A DNA stretch of 64,000 nt, taken from Prevotella sp. P3-122 (GTDB lineage: Bacteria > Bacteroidota > Bacteroidia > Bacteroidales > Bacteroidaceae). Within the stretch, counting starts at the first letter, position 1. The number at the start of each line of letters is the position of its first letter. The stretch spans positions 1 through 64,000 of the forward strand of contig NZ_NPJH01000025.1 in assembly GCF_002251365.1 (NCBI RefSeq), given 5' to 3'. This document shows positions 26,298-35,100 of this stretch, piece after piece. Below the pieces are notes generated by a model. It was not told where the DNA came from. It searched no databases and saw only the letters and a list, made by a program, of their open reading frames with translations. Both the position numbers and the translations under genes were made by a program.

Positions 26298-26990
26298 ATG
26301 AACAAGAATGTATTCCAGTTCAAGCAATTTGCTGTCAGGCAAGATCGCTGCGCCATGAAAGTAGGCACCGACGGAGTGCTTATAGGAGCATGGGCTAAGG
26401 GTGGCAATAACATTCTGGACATTGGAACTGGTACAGGCATCATAGCCATGATGATGGCGCAACGCTACCCGCAGGCAATGATATGCGGTTTGGATATTGA
26501 TGCAGATGCCTGCCTACAGGCAACAGAAAACATTGTCGCATCAGAATTTGCCAACCGCATAACCATTTGCAATACCGCCTTGCAGCAACACGATGGCACG
26601 TACGATGCCATCGTCTCCAACCCACCCTACTTTGAGAATTCACTGAAGGCTCCTGACGAGAAACGCGCCATTGCACGCCATACCTGCACCCTGTCTGTAA
26701 CGGATCTGCTAACCGGTGTCAGCCGCATGCTTTCTGCCGATGGCACATTCTCCGTCATCATTCCATCCGAAATGCTCTGCCGATACGAGGAAGAGGCAGC
26801 AATATCAGGCCTGTTCCTATCTCGATTGTGTAACATACGCACCGTTGCACGCAAGCCTGTACGCAGGTGCATGGCTCAGTTCTGCAAGTTGAGACCTGAG
26901 ACACTTGTTATTGAGGAACAGATACTGATGAACTCCGACAGCACGCGTTCACAATGGTATCAGCAACTGACAGCGGACTTCTATCTTTAG
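26298..26990 (+). CDS. trmN6: tRNA1(Val) (adenine-37-N6)-methyltransferase
   Basis: This 230-residue SAM-dependent methyltransferase of the YfiC/TrmN6 family methylates A37 of tRNA-Val. The N-terminal FKQFAVRQDRCAMKVGTDGVLIGAW is characteristic of this family. DIGTGTGIIA binds SAM and NPPYF (108-112) is the amino-methyltransferase catalytic motif. The gap to the TPR gene is 34 bases, and the gene is probably the last of the SPOR-ruvX-def-TPR-trmN6 unit. It converges on the lipid kinase gene, with 23 bases between them and no clear terminator. Confidence 0.92.
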   Translation: MNKNVFQFKQFAVRQDRCAMKVGTDGVLIGAWAKGGNNILDIGTGTGIIAMMMAQRYPQAMICGLDIDADACLQATENIVASEFANRITICNTALQQHDGTYDAIVSNPPYFENSLKAPDEKRAIARHTCTLSVTDLLTGVSRMLSADGTFSVIIPSEMLCRYEEEAAISGLFLSRLCNIRTVARKPVRRCMAQFCKLRPETLVIEEQILMNSDSTRSQWYQQLTADFYL

Positions 26991-27013
26991 ATGATTGTGA
27001 GTTAAGGTGGAGG

Positions 27014-28042
27014 TTACTTGTTAAGCTTTCGTTGCAACTTCTTGCTTATGGCCAGAGCCTTGTTGCCCTGTTTGGCTATGTCGTCCCTAAGCAGGTTAAT
27101 CTCGTTGAACAGCTCGCAGGCAGCCGTCTGAAGGGCATTCGGCTTGCGAAGGCTCTTGTCGGCAAAGGGGTTTACGATAATCTTTATTCCCTTTGGCTTG
27201 ATTTCCACCTCTATATCCTTGCCTTCCATTATTGGGTCTCCGTCATAATGGATAAGTCCGGGCTCATTGCGGTGTATGTGTAGTTTTTTTGTTTTGAAAG
27301 TCTTAATCTTGGAATTCTTGTCCAACGTCTTGTTGAACATATCGATACTAATCTGTGGAGCCTCTATGACATCGAAAGGCTCCATGATAATGACATCCAT
27401 CAGCCCGTCGCTCATTGATGCCTGCGGAGCTATGTATGCGTTATTGCCATATTGCGAGGCATTGGCACAGGAAATAAGGAAAGCCTTGTAGCGCATAGTG
27501 CCGCTCTCATCCTCAATTTCGTATGTCTCGGGCTTGTATTTCAAGCCTTCCTTCAGTATGTTCTCTGCATACGTTATAGGGCCGCGCTTACCCGCCTCGG
27601 CAAACTTCATGCTCACGAACGCATCAAAGCCCATGCCGCAGGTACAGAAAAACGGGTGACCGTTGATAATACCATAATCGAGCTCGTGTATCTGGCAATG
27701 ATTAATAAGCTCAATGGATTTTTTCAGCTGCATTGGAAGCAACAGATGCCTGGCCAAGCCATTGCCTGAGCCACAGGGGACAATACCCAATGCCGTTTCT
27801 GAATGCACAATGGCCCTTGCCACCTCGTTTACCGTTCCGTCACCACCTATGGCCGCAACAATGTCTGCACCATCATCCTTGGCCTCGGAGGCAAGCTCGA
27901 AGGCATGTCCGGCATGCTCGGTGTACTTAATCTCATAGTCGAAAAGACTTGTATCGAGCGTGTTTGCAATAAGTTCCGGGATTCCTGCCTTATTGGATGT
28001 TCCCGAAATGGGGTTCATTATGAAGACAATCCTTTTATTCAT
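27014..28042 (-). CDS. Lipid kinase of the diacylglycerol/sphingosine kinase family
   Basis: This is a 342-residue YegS/DagK-type lipid kinase. The N-terminal IVFIMNPISG, the nucleotide-binding GGDGTVNEVARAI and GIVPCGSGNGLARHL motifs are intact, and the C-terminal beta-sandwich ends in a basic tail. The frame is open to 28141, but the ATG at 28042 begins the family sequence and lies just after a -7 element. The gene is divergent from serine palmitoyltransferase, and the DAGK superfamily includes sphingosine and ceramide kinases. A sphingoid substrate is therefore a reasonable inference, with diacylglycerol the alternative. Confidence 0.9.
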   Translation of the reverse strand: MNKRIVFIMNPISGTSNKAGIPELIANTLDTSLFDYEIKYTEHAGHAFELASEAKDDGADIVAAIGGDGTVNEVARAIVHSETALGIVPCGSGNGLARHLLLPMQLKKSIELINHCQIHELDYGIINGHPFFCTCGMGFDAFVSMKFAEAGKRGPITYAENILKEGLKYKPETYEIEDESGTMRYKAFLISCANASQYGNNAYIAPQASMSDGLMDVIIMEPFDVIEAPQISIDMFNKTLDKNSKIKTFKTKKLHIHRNEPGLIHYDGDPIMEGKDIEVEIKPKGIKIIVNPFADKSLRKPNALQTAACELFNEINLLRDDIAKQGNKALAISKKLQRKLNK

Positions 28043-28047
28043 GTCTG

Positions 28048-28055
28048 CAAAGTTA
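28048..28055 (-). promoter_or_regulatory. -7 element of the lipid kinase gene
   Basis: TAACTTTG on the minus strand matches TAnnTTTG but lies only six bases before the start codon, and no good -33 partner is present. This suggests a leaderless or very short-leader transcript. Confidence 0.35.
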
Positions 28056-28127
28056 GCAAATTCCCAATAAAAAACCTTTGGGAGAAAAACAAAAAAAGCA
28101 CAAAAGATATATTTATTCCAAAAAATG

Positions 28128-28157
28128 TTGATATTCCGCAAATAATTTGTATCTTTG
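28128..28157 (+). promoter_or_regulatory. Promoter of the serine palmitoyltransferase gene
   Basis: TTG at 28128-28130, a 19-nt spacer and TATCTTTG at 28150-28157 give an ideal Bacteroidetes promoter about 42 bases before the ATG at 28199. Confidence 0.75.
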
Positions 28158-28198
28158 CAGCCTAATTAAAACACAAGAAGATTCTATACCAATTTAAA

Positions 28199-29386
28199 AT
28201 GGGACAGTTACAAGAAAGATACAAGAATTATAGAGAACCCCAGAAGTACATGGCCGCAGGTGTATACCCTTATTTCAGAGCTATCACAAGCAAACAGGGC
28301 ACCGAGGTAGAGATGGAAGGCCACAAGGTTCTCATGTTCGGTTCGAATGCCTACACAGGTTTGACAGGTGACCAGCGCGTCATCGATGCAGCCAAGGCCG
28401 CACTCGACAAGTATGGCTCAGGATGTGCGGGCAGTCGCTTTCTGAATGGTACATTGGACCTGCACGTCCAATTGGAGAAGGAACTGGCAGAATTTGTTGG
28501 CAAGGACGAGGCTTTGTGCTTCTCTACAGGTTTCTCCGTAAATCAAGGTGTACTGGCTATGGTCGTAGGACGCAATGATTATATAATATGTGACGACCGT
28601 GACCATGCAAGTATCGTTGACGGACGCAGGCTCTCCTTCGCTACCCAGCTGCACTACAAGCACAACGACATGGAGGACCTTGAGAGAGTAATCCAGAAAC
28701 TACCACATGATGCTGTTAAACTAATCGTCGTTGACGGTGTGTTCTCCATGGAGGGCGACTTAGCCAAACTGCCTGAAATCGTGGAGCTTAAGCATAAGTA
28801 CAACTGCTCCATCATGGTTGACGAAGCTCATGGTATAGGTGTATTTGGACGCAACGGACGTGGTGTTTGCGATTATTTCGGCCTTACCAACGAGGTTGAT
28901 CTCATCATGGGAACATTCTCAAAGAGCCTTGCTTCCATTGGCGGCTTTATAGCATCAGACAGTGATACCATCAATTTCCTGAAACACAGCTGTCGTACAT
29001 ATATCTTCAGTGCATCCGACACACCCGCTGCCACAGCAGCTGCCATGGAGGCTCTTCACATTCTTCAGCAAGAGCCCGAGCGTCTTGAGGCTCTGTGGGA
29101 TGTTACCCGCTATGCCTTGACACGCTTCCGCGAGGAAGGCTTTGAGATTGGTGACACAGAGAGTCCAATCATCCCTCTCTACGTTCGCGACATCGAGAAG
29201 ACATTTGCTGTTACCAAGGCCGCATTCGAGGCAGGTGTATTCATCAACCCTGTAATTCCACCCGCATGCGCTCCTCAGGACACCCTCGTGCGCTTTGCCC
29301 TTATGGCCAACCACACAAAGGAGCAGGTAGAATATGGAGTGCAGGCTTTGAAGAAAGTTTTCGTCGAGCTTGGCATCATCAAGTAG
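28199..29386 (+). CDS. spt: Serine palmitoyltransferase
   Basis: This PLP enzyme of the alpha-oxoamine synthase family condenses serine with an acyl-CoA (or acyl-ACP) to start sphingolipid synthesis, a hallmark of Bacteroidota. It has 395 residues. His136 stacks on PLP, Asp208 and His211 lie in VDEAHG, and the Schiff-base lysine is Lys242 in GTFSKSLAS. The motif GSGCAGSRFLNGT is conserved. The closely related 2-amino-3-ketobutyrate and 8-amino-7-oxononanoate enzymes are alternatives. The N-terminal YREPQKYMAAGVYPYFR form and the neighbouring lipid kinase favour serine palmitoyltransferase. It is monocistronic, with a promoter and a terminator. Confidence 0.88.
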   Translation: MGQLQERYKNYREPQKYMAAGVYPYFRAITSKQGTEVEMEGHKVLMFGSNAYTGLTGDQRVIDAAKAALDKYGSGCAGSRFLNGTLDLHVQLEKELAEFVGKDEALCFSTGFSVNQGVLAMVVGRNDYIICDDRDHASIVDGRRLSFATQLHYKHNDMEDLERVIQKLPHDAVKLIVVDGVFSMEGDLAKLPEIVELKHKYNCSIMVDEAHGIGVFGRNGRGVCDYFGLTNEVDLIMGTFSKSLASIGGFIASDSDTINFLKHSCRTYIFSASDTPAATAAAMEALHILQQEPERLEALWDVTRYALTRFREEGFEIGDTESPIIPLYVRDIEKTFAVTKAAFEAGVFINPVIPPACAPQDTLVRFALMANHTKEQVEYGVQALKKVFVELGIIK

Positions 29387-29412
29387 ATTCGTTAACAAGA
29401 TATTATTCCAAC

Positions 29413-29449
29413 AAAGAGTCTGCTCTTCAAGTAAGGGCAGACTCTTTTT
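29413..29449 (+). terminator. Intrinsic terminator of spt
   Basis: AAGAGTCTGC pairs with GCAGACTCTT around a loop and is followed by five T, starting 27 bases after the spt stop. It is a classical Rho-independent structure. Confidence 0.85.
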
Positions 29450-29512
29450 CATGGCATTATTGCCATCGAATAAGGGAAAAGAACCATCAAGGATAAAAAA
29501 GTAGGCAAAACA

Positions 29513-29544
29513 TTTGGCAGTTACAGAAAAAAGTTATACCTTTG
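29513..29544 (+). promoter_or_regulatory. Promoter of tRNA-Pro
   Basis: TTTG at 29513-29516, a 20-nt spacer and TACCTTTG at 29537-29544 match the Bacteroidetes consensus, about 37 bases before the mature tRNA. Confidence 0.75.
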
Positions 29545-29580
29545 CACCGCAATTAAGGAAAACACTTCCTATAAAGCATT

Positions 29581-29654
29581 CGGGGTGTAGCGCAGCCCGG
29601 TAGCGCTCCTGGTTTGGGACCAGGCGGCCGCAGGTTCGAATCCTGTCGCCCCGA
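29581..29654 (+). tRNA. tRNA-Pro (anticodon TGG)
   Basis: This is a complete 74-nt cloverleaf. The acceptor arm CGGGGTG/CGCCCCG has one G-U pair. The D-arm is GCGC...GCGC with the GGTA loop. The anticodon arm CCTGG/CCAGG encloses TTTGGGA, giving anticodon TGG. The T-arm GCAGG/CCTGT carries TTCGAAT, and A is the discriminator base. CCA is not encoded. It reads proline CCN codons. Confidence 0.97.
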
Positions 29655-29655
29655 C

Positions 29656-29685
29656 AAAAGGTCAAGCAATGCTTGACCTTTTTTT
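29656..29685 (+). terminator. Intrinsic terminator of tRNA-Pro
   Basis: AAGGTCAAGC and GCTTGACCTT form a perfect stem with a 3-nt loop followed by a T-run, immediately after the tRNA. Confidence 0.9.
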
Positions 29686-29717
29686 GTGTTTGTCCCAATC
29701 CACATGATTCGTAAAAT

Positions 29718-29853
29718 AAGCGCAAAAGCGTTATCTGTCCTGCCATTATCTACGCTTTTGCCATTTGCAGGGCGAGCCGTCACCTACATGAAATAACCCA
29801 GGGTGCCGCTACGCTCTACCCTGGGCTATGTGCTTCTGCGCTTTCAGCGCGTA
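29718..29853. repeat. Dispersed intergenic repeat, copy B
   Basis: The segment 29718-29760 matches 21169-21211 of copy A at 38 of 43 positions, from the AAGCGCAAAAGCGTTAT part to CTTTTG. It is followed by the ACCCAGGGT/ACCCTGGG hairpin and CTTTCAGCGCG at 29841-29851, in opposite orientation to copy A. It fills the gap between tRNA-Pro and the terminator of the SusCD operon. Confidence 0.8.
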
Positions 29854-29873
29854 CCGCCTCCTGTATATTTGAC

Positions 29874-29913
29874 AAAAAAAACAGGCTGCTCATTACTATG
29901 GATGAGCAGCCTG
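29874..29913 (-). terminator. Terminator of the FAS1-SusCD operon
   Basis: On the minus strand, CAGGCTGCTCAT pairs perfectly with ATGAGCAGCCTG (loop 8 nt) and is followed by eight U. It lies 32 bases beyond the last stop codon, at the end of a seven-gene transcript. Confidence 0.9.
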
Positions 29914-29944
29914 GATTATGTTCTTTGCGATATAGCGACTTGGA

Positions 29945-31774
29945 CTATTTGAATGGCAAGTACCAGTTTTCAGGTATTGTAAGGTCCTTTACCGGGTTCT
30001 TGTACTGCAACTTGCGTGCGAGCCAACGGCCACCAAAGTCAGGATTATAGAGGGCGGCACGGTTCTTATGTCGTGCAAGACGCATAAGGTCGTACCAGCG
30101 TGTTCCCTCGAATGCAAACTCCAGAGCATACTCGTCACAGAGCAAGTCCTCCATGGCATTGATAGAGTCCGCCTTAGTTGTTCCGACATTCACCTGATAG
30201 GTCTGGGCAATGCTCCTCATCTTCTGTCCGACAATAGAATCAAGCTGATAGGGCGAACGGCCAGGATAGTTGCCGTCTCCTGTTACGCCAGAACCATGCT
30301 GGTGGATGCCAAAGTTGGTGCTGGCATAGTTGGAATTGGTCTGTGCCGGGAAGAGAGACCTATACTGGTCAGAAAGGAGCGGATAGGTGTTCTGCAGAAG
30401 TTCGCGTGTCTCATCAGTGATATAGGTACGTGTGGTGTCGAGGAGGGATTCCGTGATACCATCCTTGAGAATGGCAAATGCCGCATCGACATGTCCCAGT
30501 CGGTTGAGTGCCTCTGCAAGGTGCAGGTAAATGGTGGAAGTACGGTATAGATAAATGTTTCCACTGTTGTACTTGGTAATCCACTGCTTGGTTGAGTCTG
30601 CACCCGTACCTTTGGTAACAATGGCTTTTGAGCGCATATCGCCCCACTTCACACCGCCAACATACTGCTGTGGCAGACCTCCAGTGACGCTGCGATAATA
30701 GTAATAGTCACAACTGTCGGACAATGCCCAGTATTGATCTGAAGCCATAATCTGAACCTCGTCCATCCTAAGGCTGTCTATTCTGCTGGATGTGGAATAA
30801 TAGTTGAAGCCGAAGGCCAACGGCAAGGACGTGGTAGTTCCACGCAGGCGATTTACAGACATTGGGATGTATGACAGATAGTCAATCGTTGAGTTGTTGT
30901 CAAAAATAGCACTCCAAAGCACCCCGGATAGACCTCCATCGTAGTCAGATGGTACGTAAGTGATGTCCGAGAATGATAGCCTTGAGCTAAATCCCAGAGC
31001 ATAACGGTCGACTGGTTCAGCCACACGTGTGAGGTAGGTGGTGTAATGGGATGCCGCACGGGCAAAGTCACCAACCTCAAGATACATCTCGCCAAGAATT
31101 ACGTCAACAGGAATGAAGCAGTACTTGGTGAACATACGCTTGGTGGAGCCCCAGTTGGTGGCACCGATATCCACATTGTCGTAGTTAGGAACGGTATATC
31201 CGCTATACTGCTCAAGGTCTGGCGCAAGCGCTGCTACAATACCGTCAATATCGAGCGACGGATAGTTGCTGCTGTTGATTTGCGAGATAGTGGTGAGAGG
31301 ATCCGTGAAGAACGGCACCTTGCCATATGTGCGTGCAAGCTGCAGGTAAGCCCAGGCGCGGAAAGCCTTGATGGCCGCATACTCTCGCATAGCAACGAGC
31401 GTGCTACCCGTAAGCAGCGTGGTGTCACGGTGTGCAATATAGTAGTTGCAGTTGTTTATGACACGATAGTACACATAAGCCGAGTCATACTTGTTGGAGG
31501 TGTCGGCAGAGAAGTCGGCCAGACGACGAAGATTGTTGTCGGTATATTCAGTTGTCCTGACAAGGTCACCGCGCATCTCGCCTATGAATACATACTGGTC
31601 AGCAAGCTGCTGCATGGCCTGCATCACACCGAAGGCAAAGTGAACGGAGTCGGTCTTGCTGTCAAGCTCCTTGTCGAAGAGCTGGCGTGAGCTCTCGGTA
31701 TCGAGCATGTCGGAGCAGCTGGGGAGCATGAGTGCTCCGATAGCTGCAAAGAGTGATATAATGATCTTTTTCAT
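29945..31774 (-). CDS. SusD/RagB glycan-binding lipoprotein
   Basis: This 609-residue surface lipoprotein of the SusD family captures oligosaccharide and caps the SusC transporter encoded directly upstream (19-base gap). It has a signal peptide with lipobox MLPSC followed by acidic residues (SDMLDTE). The N-terminal TPR-like helices and the typical C-terminal EFAFEGTRWYDLMRLARHK and NPDFGGRWLARKLQYKNP features of RagB/SusD proteins are present. It is the last gene of the operon. Its ligand is likely pectin-derived given the locus; sequence alone does not show the sugar. Confidence 0.93.
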   Translation of the reverse strand: MKKIIISLFAAIGALMLPSCSDMLDTESSRQLFDKELDSKTDSVHFAFGVMQAMQQLADQYVFIGEMRGDLVRTTEYTDNNLRRLADFSADTSNKYDSAYVYYRVINNCNYYIAHRDTTLLTGSTLVAMREYAAIKAFRAWAYLQLARTYGKVPFFTDPLTTISQINSSNYPSLDIDGIVAALAPDLEQYSGYTVPNYDNVDIGATNWGSTKRMFTKYCFIPVDVILGEMYLEVGDFARAASHYTTYLTRVAEPVDRYALGFSSRLSFSDITYVPSDYDGGLSGVLWSAIFDNNSTIDYLSYIPMSVNRLRGTTTSLPLAFGFNYYSTSSRIDSLRMDEVQIMASDQYWALSDSCDYYYYRSVTGGLPQQYVGGVKWGDMRSKAIVTKGTGADSTKQWITKYNSGNIYLYRTSTIYLHLAEALNRLGHVDAAFAILKDGITESLLDTTRTYITDETRELLQNTYPLLSDQYRSLFPAQTNSNYASTNFGIHQHGSGVTGDGNYPGRSPYQLDSIVGQKMRSIAQTYQVNVGTTKADSINAMEDLLCDEYALEFAFEGTRWYDLMRLARHKNRAALYNPDFGGRWLARKLQYKNPVKDLTIPENWYLPFK

Positions 31775-31792
31775 ATCGTTTGTTGATAGTGG

Positions 31793-34700
31793 TTAGAGGT
31801 TTATCTTTACTCCGCATGAGAAGCTTCGTCCCTGTGCGAGGTTGCCGCAGTCGATGCCCTGGTAGAGCACACCGTTGCCGATGCTGAACTCTGGGTCGCT
31901 GCCGCAGTACTTGGTGAATGTCAGCAGGTTTTCGGCCTGAGCCCAGATGGTAAGACCCTGCAGCCAAGTCCAGCTGCCAGGAACAGGCACCTTATAGCTG
32001 AGGTTAAGGGTCTTGAGCCTAAGATAGCTTCCATCCTCAATCCAGCGGTCGCTGAAACGGTTGTTGCCGAGCGGGTCGCCATAGGCCAGGCGCGGGAATG
32101 CAGTCTGCTGGCCTTCGTAGCGCCAGTGCGACACTTCTGCCACCTGCTGGTTGTAGAAAGTGCTTCCGCTGTTGAGTATTGAGCGCTGGTAGTTATATAC
32201 ATCATTGCCAAGACTGTAGTTCCATCCCATGGTGAGGGTAAAGTCACGGAAGCTTACTGTGGCGAAGATATTACCATAGATATCAGGATTTGGGTCGCCG
32301 ATGACAGTCTTATCAAGGTCATTTATAATGCCGTCATTGTTTCGGTCGATGAAATGCACGTCACCAGCAACGAAATTGTTGCGTTGTCCGGCATTGTCCT
32401 CCATATAAAGGTATCCGTCCTTGCCAGCAGAGCGTGCCTCGTTGTCGTCGGCAAAAACTCCAGCTGTCTGATAGCCGTAGAAGAGTCCTACGGGTTTGCC
32501 GACAGCAGTGAGGATGTTGTTGTCGCCATAAATAGACGTGGTATAGTCACCGTCAGGCAGCTTCTTTACCTCGTTGCTGTAGTGTCCTACGGTAGCGCCA
32601 AGCTCGATATTCCAGAGGCGCGACACCACAGGCTTGCCAGTGAAGGTAAGCTCAAAACCACAGTTCTGAAGCTCTCCGCCATTGGTCCAGTAGTTGTTGA
32701 TACCGCCTATAGGGTTATCGAAGGTCTTGAGTGTCAGCAGGTCTGAAGTCTTGTTGATGTAGAAGTTGAAGTCTACTCCAATTCTGTTGTTTACAAGGAA
32801 GCTCTGCAGACCAACGTTGAACTTGCGGCTGGTCTCCCACTTAATCTCGTCGTTACCGATGTTGGTGAGCTGTAGACCTATGGCATTATAGTTGAACCTT
32901 ACAGCCGAAAGGCTTGTACGTGCGGCATAGTTTGATATGTCGTCATTACCGCTCATGTCAAAGCCTGCATTCAGGCGGAGATAGTTGATGGCACCTGTCT
33001 TGGGGAACCACTTCTCATTGGTCATAACCCATCCCAACTGCACGCTTGGGAACAATGCCCATGACACGCCACACAGGTCAAGGCCACCAGCCTTTTTGCC
33101 GAAGCGGCTGTTTGCTTCTGCCGACAACGACACTGTAGCGAAATAGCGGTTCATGTAGTTATAGTCGACATTTGCATACCAGTGGATATTCTTCCATACA
33201 TCGTTGTTGCCGTTGATGTGCTGGAAACCAGTACCTGCGCTGAGTGACGGGTTCTTGTCATTGGTGGCAGAGGTGTACTCAGTCTTCAGGTCGTTGTCAT
33301 CGAACGAGAAGTAGGTGTATTTGAAGCCGCCAAACGCTCCTATGGTATGGCGTCCATACTGGTGATGCCAGTCTATATGAGTATTGCTGACTACGCTAAT
33401 CTCCTTGGAGAATAGCGAGGCGGCCATACTTGTAACAGTACCGAGGTCGGCAATCTCGAACGGCGGCACACCATTGTAGGGACGATGATACCTCTGCGAG
33501 TTACGGTCGAGCGTATAGCTGAACATCGATGTGAGGCTCAGGCTGGGATTGATTGTATAGGCAGGCTCGATGCGTACATTGAAGTACGTATTCTCAGACT
33601 TGTTCTTGTTGTCACCGTTGCTGTTCTGCAGGATAGCCACAGGGTTGGCAAGACCATAGTTTGGTCCGAGCTGGCTATAGATGTCATCGTAGTCGCTGAG
33701 CAGGCTGGTAAATCCGCCAATGATGGCGTTGTACTGGTATGGACTCACGATAGGAGCCTTGATGAGCGAGAGGAATGTTGGTGAGGTTATGGTACCTGCA
33801 TCAAGGTCCTCTGGCGCTCCATCATCAAAGACGCTCGAATTTGTACGGCTGATGGAGATGTCGAACTTGGTCTTAAGGTTGTAGAGGATGTTGATGTCTG
33901 TATTGAAACGCACGTTCATCCTGTCGAAGTCGTTCTTCTTAGCCGTACTTTCTGCCTTGATGTAGCCCACGGAGAGGTTGTACATACCTATGTCGTCACC
34001 ACCCTGCACGTTGATGCTGTAGTTCTGCGTGAGTGCTGTGCGGTAAACATAGTCGCTCCAGTCGGTATCGTTATGATATGTGTGGTAATAGTAACTGTTA
34101 GGATCATCGTTCAGGAACCGGAACGAGATAGGAGTGTCGAGGTTGACATTCTCAGGAACAGTTCCCAGCATCTCTGTAGCGTAGTTACGGTACTGCGAGG
34201 CATTCATCATCGTAGGCAACTGCGGCACGAGGCTCACTCCTGCGGAGATATTGGCATCAATGCGTGTAGCCATGGAATTGCCGCGCTTGGTATCGATGAG
34301 GATGACACCGTTGGCTCCACGAGCTCCGTAGAGTGCAGTGGCATTCTTGAGAACACGCACGGAGGCAATGTCGTCTGGCGAGATATTGGCAAGAATGTTG
34401 TTGACCTGATTGCTGTGCAGCGACAACCTGTTCTGCTGCATGTCCTGCTCCACCCCATCGATGACGATGAGCGGCTGGGCATTGGCATTGAGAGACGAGA
34501 GACCGCGCACGAACATAGACGCGCCAATGCCTGGAGCGGCAGAGCGAGTGATTGTCCTGACGTCTGCACCCAGTTTGTTCTCGATATCGTTCTCTATAGT
34601 TATGCTGTTGGAACTGGCCTCAAATCCGCTCTGAGCTGTATAGACAGTATGGTCAGTGTACATGGCGCGGTACTTGTCGGGCAGCATCTTTATGTCTACC

Positions 34701-35095
34701 TTCTGCTTGTCGTCGCCTGCATTGACAGCCACCTGTTGGGGCATGAAGCCTGGCGCATGTACATAGAGGCTCGTGGCAAATGTCGGAACCTTGATATTAA
34801 ATGTACCATCAGCACCAGTCATGGCGGTGTAGCGTTCGTTGCCCAGCATACGTAGCTGGATACCAGCCAGTGGCTTGTTCGACACCTGGTCGACGATAGT
34901 TCCACTGATTGTCATCATCGTATATTTGTCATCTGCAACGGCACGCTGTCGCTTAGGTTGCTTGATGCTCATTTCTACCTCCTCGGTTTCGTCATCTGTC
35001 TGTGCGAAAGCGGAGGTACTGAGGCCGAGGGCCATTGCGCAGAGCGATAGTCTCAGACCATGTCTCTGCATGATGTTCATTATAGTGCTCTTCAT
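31793..35095 (-). CDS. SusC/RagA TonB-dependent outer-membrane transporter
   Basis: This 1100-residue outer-membrane barrel imports oligosaccharides with TonB energy. A signal peptide ends near STSAFAQ. A charged segment of about 30 residues is followed by a carboxypeptidase-regulatory-like beta-sandwich (about 62-135, SGTIVDQVSNKPLAGIQLR). The plug domain has GASMFVRGLSSLNANAQPL, DGVEQ and RVLKNATALYGARGANGVIL. The barrel ends with an aromatic C-terminus (FSCGVKINL). The gap to the preceding FAS1 gene is five bases. The plug is unusual in lacking the common 'VVVGYG' TonB-box-like start seen in many SusC proteins. A second SusC lies upstream in the same operon. Confidence 0.94.
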   Translation of the reverse strand: MKSTIMNIMQRHGLRLSLCAMALGLSTSAFAQTDDETEEVEMSIKQPKRQRAVADDKYTMMTISGTIVDQVSNKPLAGIQLRMLGNERYTAMTGADGTFNIKVPTFATSLYVHAPGFMPQQVAVNAGDDKQKVDIKMLPDKYRAMYTDHTVYTAQSGFEASSNSITIENDIENKLGADVRTITRSAAPGIGASMFVRGLSSLNANAQPLIVIDGVEQDMQQNRLSLHSNQVNNILANISPDDIASVRVLKNATALYGARGANGVILIDTKRGNSMATRIDANISAGVSLVPQLPTMMNASQYRNYATEMLGTVPENVNLDTPISFRFLNDDPNSYYYHTYHNDTDWSDYVYRTALTQNYSINVQGGDDIGMYNLSVGYIKAESTAKKNDFDRMNVRFNTDINILYNLKTKFDISISRTNSSVFDDGAPEDLDAGTITSPTFLSLIKAPIVSPYQYNAIIGGFTSLLSDYDDIYSQLGPNYGLANPVAILQNSNGDNKNKSENTYFNVRIEPAYTINPSLSLTSMFSYTLDRNSQRYHRPYNGVPPFEIADLGTVTSMAASLFSKEISVVSNTHIDWHHQYGRHTIGAFGGFKYTYFSFDDNDLKTEYTSATNDKNPSLSAGTGFQHINGNNDVWKNIHWYANVDYNYMNRYFATVSLSAEANSRFGKKAGGLDLCGVSWALFPSVQLGWVMTNEKWFPKTGAINYLRLNAGFDMSGNDDISNYAARTSLSAVRFNYNAIGLQLTNIGNDEIKWETSRKFNVGLQSFLVNNRIGVDFNFYINKTSDLLTLKTFDNPIGGINNYWTNGGELQNCGFELTFTGKPVVSRLWNIELGATVGHYSNEVKKLPDGDYTTSIYGDNNILTAVGKPVGLFYGYQTAGVFADDNEARSAGKDGYLYMEDNAGQRNNFVAGDVHFIDRNNDGIINDLDKTVIGDPNPDIYGNIFATVSFRDFTLTMGWNYSLGNDVYNYQRSILNSGSTFYNQQVAEVSHWRYEGQQTAFPRLAYGDPLGNNRFSDRWIEDGSYLRLKTLNLSYKVPVPGSWTWLQGLTIWAQAENLLTFTKYCGSDPEFSIGNGVLYQGIDCGNLAQGRSFSCGVKINL

Positions 35096-35100
35096 AATCG

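Noticed and set aside
29581..29860. tRNA-Pro with adjacent repeat as an integration site of a mobile island carrying the pectin genes
   Set aside because: No integrase, no duplicated tRNA 3' end and no change in base use were seen; the repeat belongs to a dispersed family found at other sites.
34073..34855. Plus-strand ORF of 260 codons opposite SusC, and similar long antisense ORFs at 37705-38499, 43357-44184 and 61341-62408
   Set aside because: Long antisense frames are expected from codon bias in these genes; none shows a family motif and the minus-strand products are unmistakable.
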